This document shows positions 35,775 to 48,215 of a DNA stretch of 64,000 bases, in pieces (the stretch's first letter is position 1; each line of letters starts with the position of its first letter). This DNA is from Vicugna pacos (taxonomy: Eukaryota > Chordata > Mammalia > Artiodactyla > Camelidae). Made by a program: the position numbers and the translations under genes. The stretch is taken from the NCBI RefSeq assembly GCF_048564905.1, contig NC_133007.1, forward strand, positions 23,310,001-23,374,000, written 5' to 3'. The notes below the pieces were generated by a model. That model was not told the DNA's origin, did not search any database, and saw nothing but the letters and a program-made list of their open reading frames with translations.

Positions 35775-38740
35775 ACGACCCACCATAAGCCATTTCTCCT
35801 AAGACTCCACTGTTTCTCAGTGGGGAATTTAATCTATGAAATAATTCTGCAGCAATAGATCATAATAATATTTTGCTACATTATAAGCTACTAACTTTCT
35901 AGTATTGTCTTTTGCATTCAGGACTTTATCCCATTGTGAATAAACCTTTACTCCTCTCTTTCTAAAGTGATTTAGATCTATGTATTCATTTATTCTTCCA
36001 TATAATATAAAACATAAGTTTACTCAGCACCTTGAAAAATTCAATCAGAATTGTCACTAAGAATTTTCTTAAGGAGAATCATAATTTATTATCATACTAA
36101 TTTCTTCTGTATGACTACTATTAATGAGAAATATTTCATGATCCCAATTGGTTTTAGAATTTCTCTGTAGAATATTTCTTTATTCTCTCTTTAGTCAATA
36201 TTCAGCTGTATTACGGACTTTGTTAATATTATAAATGGTATCTTATTTTGTTTGTTACTTGTATTAAAAATAAAAGTGCTGATTTATAATACTTATTTTG
36301 CACCTAGAGACACTGTTAAATGTTCACCTTAGCTCTAATGGCTCAGTTTTTATTCTATTAGTTTTCTAGGTAGAAATCATAGCATCTGAAAAAGTATACC
36401 TATTCTCTTGAAGTCTCCAGAGTTTTCATTCATGTGTTAAATTTTTATCTAGATCATTCCTGAGCTCTCATATTATTCCCAACATTTTACTTATTCTTTC
36501 TTTTCTCACATACAATCATATGATCTCCAAATACTACTTTCTCTTTAATTTCTCTTTTGAGTCCTCCTTATTTTTTTGCCTCACTGGACTAACTGGGACT
36601 CTTAGTATTCTACTGAAGACAGAAGGTCATACTAGGCAGACATCTTGTATTTGATTTGCACTGAGATGCTTTTAAACACTCACAATTAAATATACCTCAT
36701 GGGGGCTGTTTGCAGCTGCTTTAGACCTTCCTCTCTTATGAAGACGATTTTTTAAGATTCCCACAAGCAATTAAAATAATTAATAACTGAAGAAGACATA
36801 ATCAAATGATTATAAATACCAAATTTAAATATTTATAAACGTGATGATGCCAAGATACGTTAAATCTTCTCTCATTTCCAAAGCTGGAACTATAGCCATC
36901 TGGTCACATGTCTGGATTTCCTTTAAAAAAAAAAATCTCATACATGTCATCAAAAACAAATTTAAACTTGAATAACACAGGAGAACATCAAATACTAACT
37001 TACACACTTTAATTACTCAAAACAATTTCACACTTTAAAGTATCTCCTCTTTCAACTTGATCTACTTACTTTTTTATCAAGTGATCAGGAGGGGAGGTGG
37101 GGGAGCCACGAGCCACAATGCCCAGAACTTGACACATTTTCACAAAAGAAACAGCTTTCTCGTCACTCACTTGCCCACTTCCCTGGTCTGCCTACTAATT
37201 CTGACGGTACAGTCGACTCCTCCCAATTGTGACATCCCAAGAGTTTATTTGTTAGCTTCTATTTTCTTCCCAGTGCAACTACAAACGTGCCTCCCATGTT
37301 TCACTAGGGTCTTGATACATTTTTGAGATGATTCTCCATTAGCAGAAACTCTGTCCCCTTGACGTGAGCCCACTGTGGCTGAGGCAGAGGGTTGGTTGAG
37401 GAAACCAACAGGAACGAACGCCAGGAGGGAGGAGGGCTCTGTGTTCATCCTCTATGAGGTTCAGAACGCCCGCTGATGAGGGAAGGGAGAAATCATTGTC
37501 AGAGGTTTTGTAGAGAATCACTTGGTCAACAAAATGCTGGGAAAGAAAATCAACAGGTTTCTGAAGTTTGACTCTGGATAATTAAATATAGATGTCAAAA
37601 AAGGAATGAGCTTGGAGGAAAGGGTTGTTCATTGTATTTTAAATACTTAGAGATACAGCTGCTTCTCAGACATTTTAGAATAACTCTCAGTGAATATAAC
37701 TACCATAAAAATAGAAAAAGCTGTATATGTGATGAGTGAAAGAATGAACTAACTAATTATGTCAGGAGGAAATCCATGGAAAATATTTTGCATTTGGATC
37801 ATTTAAATGTTATTATCAAGGCATTTCATGGTTTATTCAATACAGATGCTATGAATCCTTATGAAAACCCTAAGAGTATATATTTTGTCCCCATTTAACT
37901 AAATAGAACAATGAGGATCGGGGAGCCTTTCCACAGTCCCTCGCTTACTCAGCAGCAGAACCCGCACTTTGATTCCTGATCAGCGGTTTGTTAGAAATAC
38001 ATGAGCAGAGGGCAGGACGGGGATTGATCCGGACGTCACAGTTAAGGAGACAGCGTAAGAGTTCAACAAGATAAAAACACATCTGAGAAGAAAGCAAAAG
38101 GTCAAGAAACCAATTTTCGAGGATAGAAGAAAAGGAAGAGGAAAGTGAAGAGGCATGTTTCAAGGCAGAGTCGCAATCGCCCAGGGCCCCCTCTCTCAGC
38201 CCCTAAACCGTTTGGAGCCAAGTCCCTTTCTCCTAGTTCAACCCAAATAAGTTGCTGCACCAACAAACTAAGATAGAAACAACAAGGAAAACAGTAAACT
38301 GTAGAAGCACATTAGGAAGACAAAACTTTCCAGCTCAGAAGACAGTGGTGATTGGCTCTCCCCGACACCTTTAGGCTCAGCATGTCCCTGCCACATGGTG
38401 TGCGCCGGAGAATGACTTGTTGAGTTAATTCGTGAATCCTTGAAGTCCATCCGTGCAGACCTCAACTCACACTGCTACTGGGGCCACTGGTCACAAAGAG
38501 TCAACCTTCACTCTTCTCTGATTCTGCATCTGCTATTTTGCCGACTTGCTCACATTTCTCTGTAACCCTCACGGCAGTACTCACAGTGCTTGCATAGTCA
38601 CTCATGGACAGGTGCAGAGTGGCACAAACTGTCCCCTGGCTCCTGAGTTCCCAGGTGAGGCTGAACAAGGTGGTGCTCAGCCTTCTGGTTTCAGTTCTCA
38701 GACTGTAAACACGTCCTTTCCACGATCTATTTAGTGCCGC
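35775..38740. other. 2.97-kb segment present in unit 3, absent from units 1 and 4
   Basis: Practically identical to 25,070-28,035, with every short open frame conserved at the same spacing (offset 10,705). That reflects recent duplication and not coding constraint. Confidence 0.8.
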
Positions 38741-39637
38741 GTTGTCTGCGTTTCTGTGCCCTCTGTTGGTGCTTGGCGGTTTAGGGCGGCCCTGAAGCAG
38801 AGCGCTGAGGTGCTGCCCAGTGCTCCCCGAGCTCAGGAAGGCTGGGATGTGCCTTACAGAGAAAACGCACGTGTAGACGCGCTTTGCTCAGGGGTGAGTC
38901 ATAGGGTTGTGGGCCGTGAGTTCACTGTTAATGAATCAACGGGGCAGTAAACCCAGCCAAAGGAGAGGAAATTCACTGATCTCCATTTTCGTAAAGTGCT
39001 CAGGAGATGGGACATCCAGAAAGTGCTAAGGTCACATCCATAACGCTCTGCTGAAGCTCTGGAAGAGGTGGCAAAGGAGCCAGACTGGTGGCTTCATCAG
39101 ATGATGACTGGTGGTTGTTTGTTTTTAAAAGCACAGAGGACAGCACAGCTGTGGGGCTGAAAGCCAAACACATTTACGATCCCGTTACTCAGGGTCGGGA
39201 ACAGGGTAAACACTTCCTGGCAGGCGTTTTATTATTAAAAAATACTGTACGTAATAAAGTAAACATTTTCAAATATATATAAACAGAAACACACATAAAA
39301 CAAGGCTATGTGTTCATTAATTGACAAAAATCTGGTGACCAGAAGCTCACTGGAACCGAACCCTGTATGTCCCGTAGGAACAATGACTCGGATTTCACTA
39401 AGTCAGTGTCTCCTGTGGCTTTAGCACAGCATCCGTGAGTAGTGAGCATGTGCTGCATGTCATCTCCTGGCCTCGATCTCACTTCAGTGCTGAGCGTCAG
39501 CACTCTTGTTCTCTTATATCGCTCATCTGCTTCATTCAGGGTCACACTCCCACTACTGCCTCTCAGGCGTCAGCCCATCAGGGCCTCTCACATGTTACTG
39601 CTTCTATGAATCCCCTGCTGATTTCATAAAATGCACA
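38545..39637 (+). mobile_element. Tigger-like DNA transposon remnant, unit 3, longer 5' part
   Basis: Same structure as the unit 2 copy: 5' untranslated part, decayed transposase N-terminus, 3' portion. Confidence 0.6.
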
Positions 39638-40002
39638 TTATGATTCGGTAAGTCTAAGGTGAGGTCCAACATTCTATATGTCTGACAAGCTCCCAGGTGA
39701 TAAATCTGCTCCTTGTCCCTGAGCCACCCTGAATAATAAAGGACTGCATTCTGTCTTCCTCTTTCTCTTTACAATACTTGGAGAAATATTGTCACCTCAA
39801 TAGTTCTCAAGAGTAAAATAATAAGAACGATCAGAGTCACAACTGTGTTTCTCCTTAGACAAATCACTAAGGAACTAGGAAAGTGCCAAGTCTCTTGGCC
39901 GAGTGACAACACATTTAACCAGAAGAGGAACAAATGACTCAACTACTACAAAGATGACAGGAAGGAAAAGAATTTTCAAAGACTGTAAATTCGGCACAAG
40001 TG

Positions 40003-40280
40003 CAGCATGGATTTTTATTGAGAACGTATTAAGTGCGGGGAAGACACATTGCCAAGGATACATATGGTAAAAAGACATGCACTCTGCTGTCAAGAAGCTT
40101 AAAAACTAGAAGGGGAAAACAGGACTAAATAGGCACAACAAAGGGTCTGAAGTGAGGAGGACATTTAACAAGGTCCAGTCAAACTGTGATGGGAGTTTAA
40201 CAAGGTGGAGACTGCCCCCCCGCCCCGTGAATCAGGGAAGGCTCTCTGGAGGAAGTGACATCTGAAATACACTTGATAAT
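40003..40280 (+). mobile_element. L2-like LINE fragment, unit 3
   Basis: Counterpart of the unit 2 fragment, downstream of CD1A copy C. Confidence 0.45.
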
Positions 40281-40524
40281 CCATTCATGTTTGAATATCT
40301 GAGTGTCCCTAGGGCCTCCTTCAATCGGCATTTAAATTTTGAATTTTAAAGCCCCATAACACAGGCTAGAACCACAAATTCTACAAAATTACACTTTGCT
40401 CATAGTGACAACTGGTCATTAAGCAGAAATAAACAACAACAAGAAAAGTCGTACATGGAGAGTTGAAGGCCGGCATCACTGGGCTGAGTTTAGCTACATC
40501 CCGAGCTCCTGAGCTGCTGGCATC

Positions 40525-43039
40525 TCATTCCAAAGGGAGACAAGAGCTTGCGGGTTGACAGAGTGTCCTGGGAAGAAAACAGACGGAAGTCACTCGACAT
40601 GGGGTGGAGGGGAGACCTGAGGGGGAAGAGGGAAGGGCGCTGGGGGGAGGAGAAGTGAAGGAAAAGAGAGAAAACAAAGATGGGCAGACAAGTGGGGAGT
40701 GGGGAAAAGAGCAGGAAGGATGGACACGGAGAACTCACCGGCGCTTCCGAACCCAAAACGCAAGACCTGGCAGGAGCAGCAGGGGCACCGTCACTGCCAA
40801 GAAGATCCAGCCCACGGAGCTGCGGTGCCCTGTGGATCCGGGTGCACACAGTGGTGTCATTTCAAACCCACTCTTGGTGTCACTGCATGGCCCTGCTCTT
40901 CCTTTGTTCATTCCAGGGTCTGCCTCCCCAGTCTCCTTTCTCCCTATTTCTTCTCCCCTCCTCCCTCAGAGATGATTCCTTCATTAAGCGCAACATCTTC
41001 CTATGTCTGTGGGGCTCTCATTTTCAACTCCCATATTTCTACTTTTCATTTGTGTTCCTCTGGGGTCTGGAGTTCCCAAAATTCCAATTTTTCATCTGGC
41101 TTTCCTGCTCAGATCAAGGACCACCTACCCCCATTCCCAGCCGGGCCCCAGTCCTTGCTCACCCCAGTAGAGGACGACGTCCTGGTCCCCCAGACTGCTG
41201 TGTCTCACCCGGCAGCTCAGGCCAGATGCCTCTCTGGCTTCCACTTCCAAGGACACCCGAAGATACCACGTCCCGTCGGCATTAGGCACGACGTCACTTC
41301 TCTGAGTGCCCTGTTGCTCCTGTTCACCCCGCATCCACATCACCCAAATAGGCTTTGGGTAGAAGCCAGACACATGACAAACCAGCACCAGACGGCCAGG
41401 ACCAGGACGGGGGCCAGGGGACAGCCAGGCCTCTGGTCTTACTGCCGAGGACAGGAGAGACATCAGATGAGGACTCTGAGGCAGACTCTAAGGTCACTTT
41501 AGACAGACACACCTTTCCCGCCTCTAGGAACCTGCCACCCATTATCCCCTCTCCCCCTTGCCTCCTTCTTGTCCTAAATTGGAAGGGCATGGTGGGATAG
41601 GTGATTTTAGAACAGAAATTTCTTCGAGGGCAGGTGCAGGACTGACCTTGTCGCTGGAGATGTGCCTTCCCTGCATCAAGAAGACCCAAGAGGAAACGTG
41701 GGCAGGTGTCGCTGAGCAGCCTGTGTATTATTTCCTGGGTGCCTTGGTCCAAACTGAATGCAACGCTGACAAGCTGAGCTCTATGTCCACCCTTTGGAGA
41801 GGGCAACCATGATTTGTTCTGGAAGCTCAGCAGCTCTGATCCTTGATAAGCAAACTGCCAAAAGCCTGCTGAGGCTTCCCCAGAGGGCAGCTCACAGCGT
41901 CCTGCTACCTGTATATCAAAAGGATCTGGGGAAGAGGGGCTGTAAATTAGAGGAAAGGAGTGAAAAGATAAAATAAAATTTTAACATCAAAAAATGAAAG
42001 AAGCAGAAGGGAGGAGTTTAGAAAATTTGAACAAAAAACAAAAATGTGTTTGATCAGAGGTTCAGAAAAGGAGAACTGGTGGTAATTAGGGATGCAGAAG
42101 GAGATGAATGACAAAAAGGACGGCGCAAAGTGTTTGAAGAAGACAATGTAAACGGTGTGAGTGAGAGGATAAGGAAGGACTCAGTGTGAGAGAGATGGGA
42201 TTACAATAACCTTGGCTGTTTGGAATGCTCTAGGTTACACTGAATGTATAGACAGAGATTGTCGAAGAGATTACATGGGGGAGGAAACCACACCTTAAGG
42301 CATCGGTCATAGAGTGAGGAAGCTGAGAGCATGTGCTTGGAGACCAGGGAGAGGGGCGGTCACAGGTGAGCACTCAGGGAAGGTGATAGAGCACAAGCCT
42401 GCGGTCAATGAGGGAGGTACGCTCGGGAGAGAGAAGGTTCAGAAATGAGTGCAGGCTGTTTCTCAGAGGAATAAGAAACTCATTGACACACACACACACA
42501 CCCCATATCCCCAATCCTCACTGAAGAACCTGAACTTACATTTAAGCTGCCATTGAACGATGCGGTTGTGAAATGTCAGAGCACAGTTAATGAAGAATGT
42601 ACGAAACAGCGTTTCCACCTCTGTCAACTCCTCGTTGCTGAAGTTGCCCCTGGACCAAGGCCACAGGTAAATGATAGTGCCAGAGCTGCTATTCCAGCCC
42701 TGAGTCTGCAACTCACCCAACCAACCCGAGCCCACATTTTGTTCCCAGGAACGGTTGTAAAAGGATAAGATCCCCATTACGTGGAAGGAGACTGGCTCCT
42801 GGAAGCCTGTGGGAAAAGAACAGAGAGATGAGAAAGGGCACTGAGAAGGAGAAAATGGAGAAGGAAAGGTGCCACAGAGGGGAAACTTCGTATCTAAAGA
42901 AGAGCGAAACCATAGAAATTTGCCTGCCTCAGGGTCCCATCTGGTGTATACAACCTTCAAAAGCGCACAGGGACCTCGAGTCAGGGATGCTGGAGTGAAA
43001 CTTACCTGATCCCATCAACCTCCAGGTTGGGGAAACCAC

Positions 43040-43076
<37 letters not shown>

Positions 43077-43175
43077 CTTCTTGCACCCAACTGGGCAGCT
43101 GCCAGAGCTCTTACCGTCCTCGCTGTCAGCACCTGGGAGGAGAGCCAGCAGCAATGGAAGCGGCAGAAACAGCAT
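40525..43175 (-). CDS. CD1A: CD1A-like gene, copy C, six exons, intact
   Basis: Minus-strand coding exons: 43115-43175, 42540-42806, 41647-41925, 41163-41441, 40739-40829 and 40525-40567. All junctions are GT-AG with matching phases, giving 339 codons plus stop. Leader [20 protein letters not shown], with Pro at residue 5 as in copy D. Alpha-1 equals copies A and D, and alpha-2 equals copy A, in protein. Alpha-3 has its own changes ([23 protein letters not shown]). The transmembrane and tail exons match copy B. The gene is therefore a patchwork: 3' exons like its tandem neighbour in unit 2, groove exons like the distant unit 1. Sequons as in A. Confidence 0.9.
43042..43074 (+). repeat. (CA)n microsatellite, CD1A copy C intron 1
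   Basis: About 33 bp of CA units near the exon 1 donor. Confidence 0.95.
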
Positions 43176-43489
43176 TTCATTTGCAGGTGTTTTTTCTTTT
43201 GCTCAGGAATATTGGTCTTTGGTTTCTGTTCTGAACAAACCTACCCCACAATACCTCTGTTCTGACTTCCTTCTGCTACCAACAGACCAACCTTCCCTTT
43301 AGTCATTTTCTGAAGAAAAAAAAAAAAAACAAAGAAAGCATGCTTCCTCCCTAAAGCCTGGACCTCCTGCTCAGATGCTCGGTGTCCCTGCAGTTCTGAC
43401 TCTCCTCTGTGGCTCCCAGCCTCTCTCCGTGTCGCAAGCTTCCATCCTCTTCAACTTCCCTTAATTTAACTTCTGTGCACCAATTCTTT

Positions 43490-44936
43490 TCTTTTTAATA
43501 TATTTTTATTGAACTACAGTCAGTATACAATGTTGTGTCAATTTCTGGTGTCCAGCACAATACTTTAGTCACTTAGGAACATACATACATTCATTCTCAT
43601 ATTCTTCTTCACCACAGGTTACTACAAGATATTGAATATGGTTCCCTGTGCTGTACAGTATGACCTTGTTGTTTACCTATTTTATATATAGTAGTTAGTA
43701 TCTGCAAACCTCAAACTCCCAATTTATCGCTTCCCACCTAATTCCCCCTCTGGTAACCTTAACTTTGTTTTCTATGTCTGTGAGTCCGTTTCTGTTTTGT
43801 AAATAAGTTCATTTGTGTTTTGTTTTGTTTTGTTTTGTTTTGTTTAGATTCCACCTATAAGTGATGTCATATGGTATTTTTCTTTCTCGTTCTGGCTTGA
43901 TTTAGAATGACATTTTCCAGTTTCATTCATGTTACTGCAAATGACATTATTTTATTTTTTTTATGGCTGAGTATTATTCCGTTGTATAAATAAACGACAA
44001 CTTCTTTATCCAATCATCTGTTGATGGACATTCAGGCTGTTTCCACGTCTGGGCTGTTGTAAATAGTGCTGCTATGAACGTTGAGGTGTATATCTTTTTG
44101 AATTAAGATTCCCTCTGGATCTATGCCCACGAATGGGATTTCTGTATCATATGGCAAGTCTATTTTTAGTTTTTTGAGGAATCTCCATACTGTTGTCCAT
44201 AATGGCTGCACCAAACTACACCCCCACCAACAGTGTAGGAGGTTCCCTTTTCTCCACACCCTCTCCAGCATTTGTCATTTGTGGACATTTGAATGAGGGC
44301 CATTCTGACTGGCGTGAGTTGATACCTCATGGCAGTTTTGATTTCCATTTCTCTGAGAATTAGTGATATTGAGCATTTTTTCATATGCCTCTTGGCCATT
44401 GGTATCTCTCCATTGGAGAATTGCTTGTTTAGGCCTTGTGCCAATTCTTGGATTGGGTTATTTGCTTTTTTCTCATTAAGTTGCATGAGCTGTGTTTATA
44501 TTCTGGAAATTAAGCCCTTGTCAGTATCATCTTTTGCAAATATTTTTTTCCCAATCAGTAGGTTGTCTTTTTGTTTTGCTTATGGTTTCCTTTGCTGTGC
44601 AAAAGTTTGTAAGTTAATTAGGTCCCATTTGTTTATTTTTCTTTGATATCTATTGCCTGGGTAGACTGCCCTAGGAGAACGTTGCTGAGATGTATGTCAG
44701 ATAATGTTTTGCCTGTGTTTTCTTCTAAGAGGTTTATAGTGTCTGGCCTTATGTTTAAGTCTTTAAGCCAGTTTGAGTTTATTTTTGTGCATGGTGTGAG
44801 GGAGTGATCTAACTTCATTGATTTACATGTAGCTGTCCAGTTTTCCCAACACCATTTGCTGAAGAGACTGTCTTTACTCCATTGTACATGCTAGCCTCCT
44901 TCGTCAAAGATTAATTGACCAGAAGTTTGTGGGTTG
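43490..44936 (-). mobile_element. 5'-truncated LINE-1, unit 3
   Basis: Same insertion as in units 1 and 2, slightly more diverged (for example near 43,710-43,735 and 44,560-44,625). Its 3' end lies about 315 bp upstream of the CD1A copy C start codon. Confidence 0.9.
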
Positions 44937-45524
44937 TAGCCTTGGATGAGTATAAACACCCTGACATTTCCAGAGGGTTTTGAGGTGGCAGATATTTTGA
45001 TTCTGTTCTTAGATATCCAAGCATTTTATACAATATTATATATTTTTATATTTTTCCCTCAATAGAAACTACTCACGTTGCAACCCACCATCCCAATTCA
45101 GTCATCAAGCATCTCCCAATTTTTATTTTGTTGTGTATGCTTTGTCTTTGGAGTCTTAAGTGCAGATTGTTGAGTTAATCATCCTCCATTTATAGCTCTG
45201 AGCACACTTCCTCTGTAAAACATTTGATTTTTTAATCCCCATAGCTTTGTCTTCCCCACATTCTAATGTATTAATGTGTTATCCTCTGTGCATTCTTATC
45301 AAATGTGGTATTGTGTGATATACACAGCTTTATTTTTCACACTTGCTATTATCCTGCATATGCATCACTTATTAATATATCTCATTCAGCACTCTTTCAG
45401 AGGCCTCCTGTGTTACTCAGTCTAGTCTGTTGTTTCTACCTGCCGCACAAAATCCCCTAGTGTGTATCTACCTCGTTTTACTTCTGTGTTCCCATTGAGA
45501 TGAGCATCTAGCATGATTCCAGCA

Positions 45525-45980
45525 CCTCACTACCATAAAAGCTCTGTGACAAGCATCCTTGTACGTGGTCCCTCCTGGATCTGCTCAACATTTTCCATTA
45601 CACACATTCAGAAGTGGGATTGCAGGGCCAACATGTACGTCGTTAGACCAGTTACTACCACAAACTCTCCAGAATTACCTCAAAACCATCAACGTGTGGG
45701 GATGTCTATGTGTTTCACATCCCTGCAAACACTGGGCTTCTTCTTTTTTTTTAAGCCTAATAGTTTATTTCTTTTTTGATTGAAGTATAGTTAGTTTGCA
45801 ATGTTGCATCAGTTTCTGGTGTACTTCCACAGCTTTTTAACGCTGCCAATTTGGTGGTATAAAATGACATAGTGTCTTAATTTGCATTTCTCAAATTACC
45901 AATGAGTTTGAGTGCAACTTTAATTTCAACAAAAGGTATTCTATGGGTTCTTCTCTTACTTATGTATTTCATTCAGAGCT
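45525..45980 (-). mobile_element. Old LINE-1-type 3' fragment in unit 4
   Basis: Counterpart of the fragments in units 1-3, somewhat more diverged. Confidence 0.5.
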
Positions 45981-46466
45981 CTTTTCAAGACCTTCCCCTA
46001 TTACTCTGTGTATATAGGTATGAAATAGATTTTTATATGTATGTATGAAATTTATTTTTAAAACTTCAAATACTTCTCTCAATTTTCTACCTGCTAATTT
46101 TGCTCAGTATAAACTTTATGGAAGAGAAAGCCATCCTTTTATAAACTAAAATACAACAATTTTCACTGCTAAGAATTTTTTTGCAACAAACCCCTATTTT
46201 ATACAGTTTGTGGTACAGAAGCAACAATACACAAAACAGTGGAACATCTCAGTGGCCCCCAGCCCTCCTGGACATGCCCATTCCTGTCCCCAAGGGGCGG
46301 GGAACCCAGGACTCCGGTCTGGCAGGACCTCACTTAGTTACAGGTCCTGGGAGGGAACAAGTCCAAGGGGTCGAGGCTGGGACGGAGGAACACCAGCACG
46401 TTTGGTCCCTCCAGGGCCCACTGGTTACCTGGGACTGTGTAGGTGTCTATGGTGGGTGGGGGGTGT

Positions 46467-47340
46467 CTGCATTTCTGTGCTGTCTGTTGGTGCTTGGCTG
46501 TTTAGGGCGGCCCTGAAGCAGATCGCTGAGGTGCTGCCCAGTGCTCCCCGCACTCAGGAAGGCTGGGATGTGCCTTACGGAGAAAATGCACGTGTACATG
46601 CGCTTTGTTCAGGGGTGAGTCATAGGGCTGCGGGCCGTGAGTTCATTGGTAATGAATCAACGGGGCAGGAAACCCAGCAAAAGGACAGGAAATTCACTGA
46701 TCTCCATTTTCGTAAAGTGATCAGGAGATGGGACATCCAGAAAGTGCTAAGGTCACGTCCATAACGCTCTGCTGAAGCTCTGGACGAGGTGGAAAAGGAG
46801 CCAGACTGGTGGCTTCATCAGATGATGACTGGTGGCTGTTTGCTGTTTTTAAAAGCATAGAGGACAGTGCAGCTGTGGGGCTGAAAGCCAAACACATTTA
46901 TGATCCCATTACCCAGGGTCAGGAACAGGTTAAACACTTCCTGGCAGGCGTTTTATTATTAAAAAATACTGTACGTAATAAAGTAAACATTTTCAAATAC
47001 ATATACACAGAAACACACATAAAACAAGGCTATGTGTTCATTAATTGACAAAAATCTGGTGACCAGAAGCTCACTGGAACCTAACCCTATATGTCCCGTA
47101 GGAACAATGACAAGGGTTTCACTAAGTCAGTGTCTCCTGTGGCTTTAGCACAGCATCCGTGAGTAGTGAGCATGCTGTATGTCATCTCCTTCAGTGCTGA
47201 GCATCAGCACTCTTGTTCTCTTTTATCGCTCATCTGCTTCTTTCAGGGACACACTCACACTACTGCCTCTCAGGCGTCACCCCATCACTGCTTCTCAGAT
47301 GTTACTGCCTCTATGAAACCCCTGCTGATTTCATAAAATT
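46467..47340 (+). mobile_element. Tigger-like DNA transposon remnant, unit 4, 5'-truncated
   Basis: Begins at the same internal point as the unit 1 copy. The decayed frame AALKQIAEVLPSAP...AAGREFIGNEST is visible. Internally deleted and non-coding. Confidence 0.6.
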
Positions 47341-47714
47341 CAGATTATGGTTTGGTAAGTCTAAGGTGAGGTCCAAGATTCCATATTTCTGACAAGCTCC
47401 CAGGTGATAAATCTGCTCCTTGTCCCTGAGCCACCCTGAATGATACGGGACCACACTCTGCCTTCCTCTTTCTGTTTACAATACTTGAAGCAATACTTTC
47501 ACCGCAATAGTTCTTGAGAGTAAAATAATAAGAACAATCAGAGTCACAACTGTGTTTCTCCTTAGAGAAATCACTAAGGAACTAAGAAAGTGTCATGTCT
47601 CTTGGCCGAGTGACAACACATTTAACGAGAAGAGGAACAAATGTCTCAACTACTACAAAGATGACAGGAAGGAAAAGAATTTTCAAAGACTATAAAGTCA
47701 GCGTAAGTGCAGCA

Positions 47715-47985
47715 CGGAATTTATTGAGAACGTATTAAGTGCGGGGAAGACACATTGCCAAGGATACAAATGGTAAAAAGACATGCACTCTGCTGTCAAG
47801 AAGCTTAAAAATTAGAAGGGGAAAACAGGACTAAATAGGCACAATGAAGGGTCTGAAGTGAGGAGGACATTTAACAAGGTCCAGTCAAACTGTGATGGGA
47901 GTTCAGACAAGGCAGAGACTGCCTCCACCTGTGAATCAGGGAAGGCTCTCTGGAGGAAGTGACATCTGAAATACGCCTGATAATC
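47715..47985 (+). mobile_element. L2-like LINE fragment, unit 4
   Basis: Counterpart of the fragments in units 1-3, downstream of CD1A copy D. Confidence 0.45.
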
Positions 47986-48215
47986 CATTCATAATTGAAC
48001 ATGTGAGTGTCCCTAGGGCCTCCTACATTTGGAATTTAAATTTTGAACTTTAAAGCCCAATAACCCAGGCTAGAACCACAAATCCTGCAAAATCACACTT
48101 TGCTCATAGTGACAACTGATTATTAAGCAGAAATAAAAACAACAACAAGAAAAGCTGTACACAGATAGTTGAAGGCCAGCATCACCGGGCTGTGAGCTCC
48201 TGAGCTGCTGGCATC

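Larger units (their letters stand above)
34246..44936. repeat. Tandem unit 3 of CD1A array (about 10.7 kb)
   Basis: Direct repeat with the same layout as unit 2, including the 2.97-kb segment. Its CD1A copy C, however, carries alpha-1 and alpha-2 exons that match copy A and not copy B. Confidence 0.92.

Noticed and set aside
40699-41502. 267-residue plus-strand open frame, the longest in the window
   Set aside because: Antisense to CD1A copy C exons 4-5. Equivalent frames in the other units are broken differently, so there is no sign of coding constraint.
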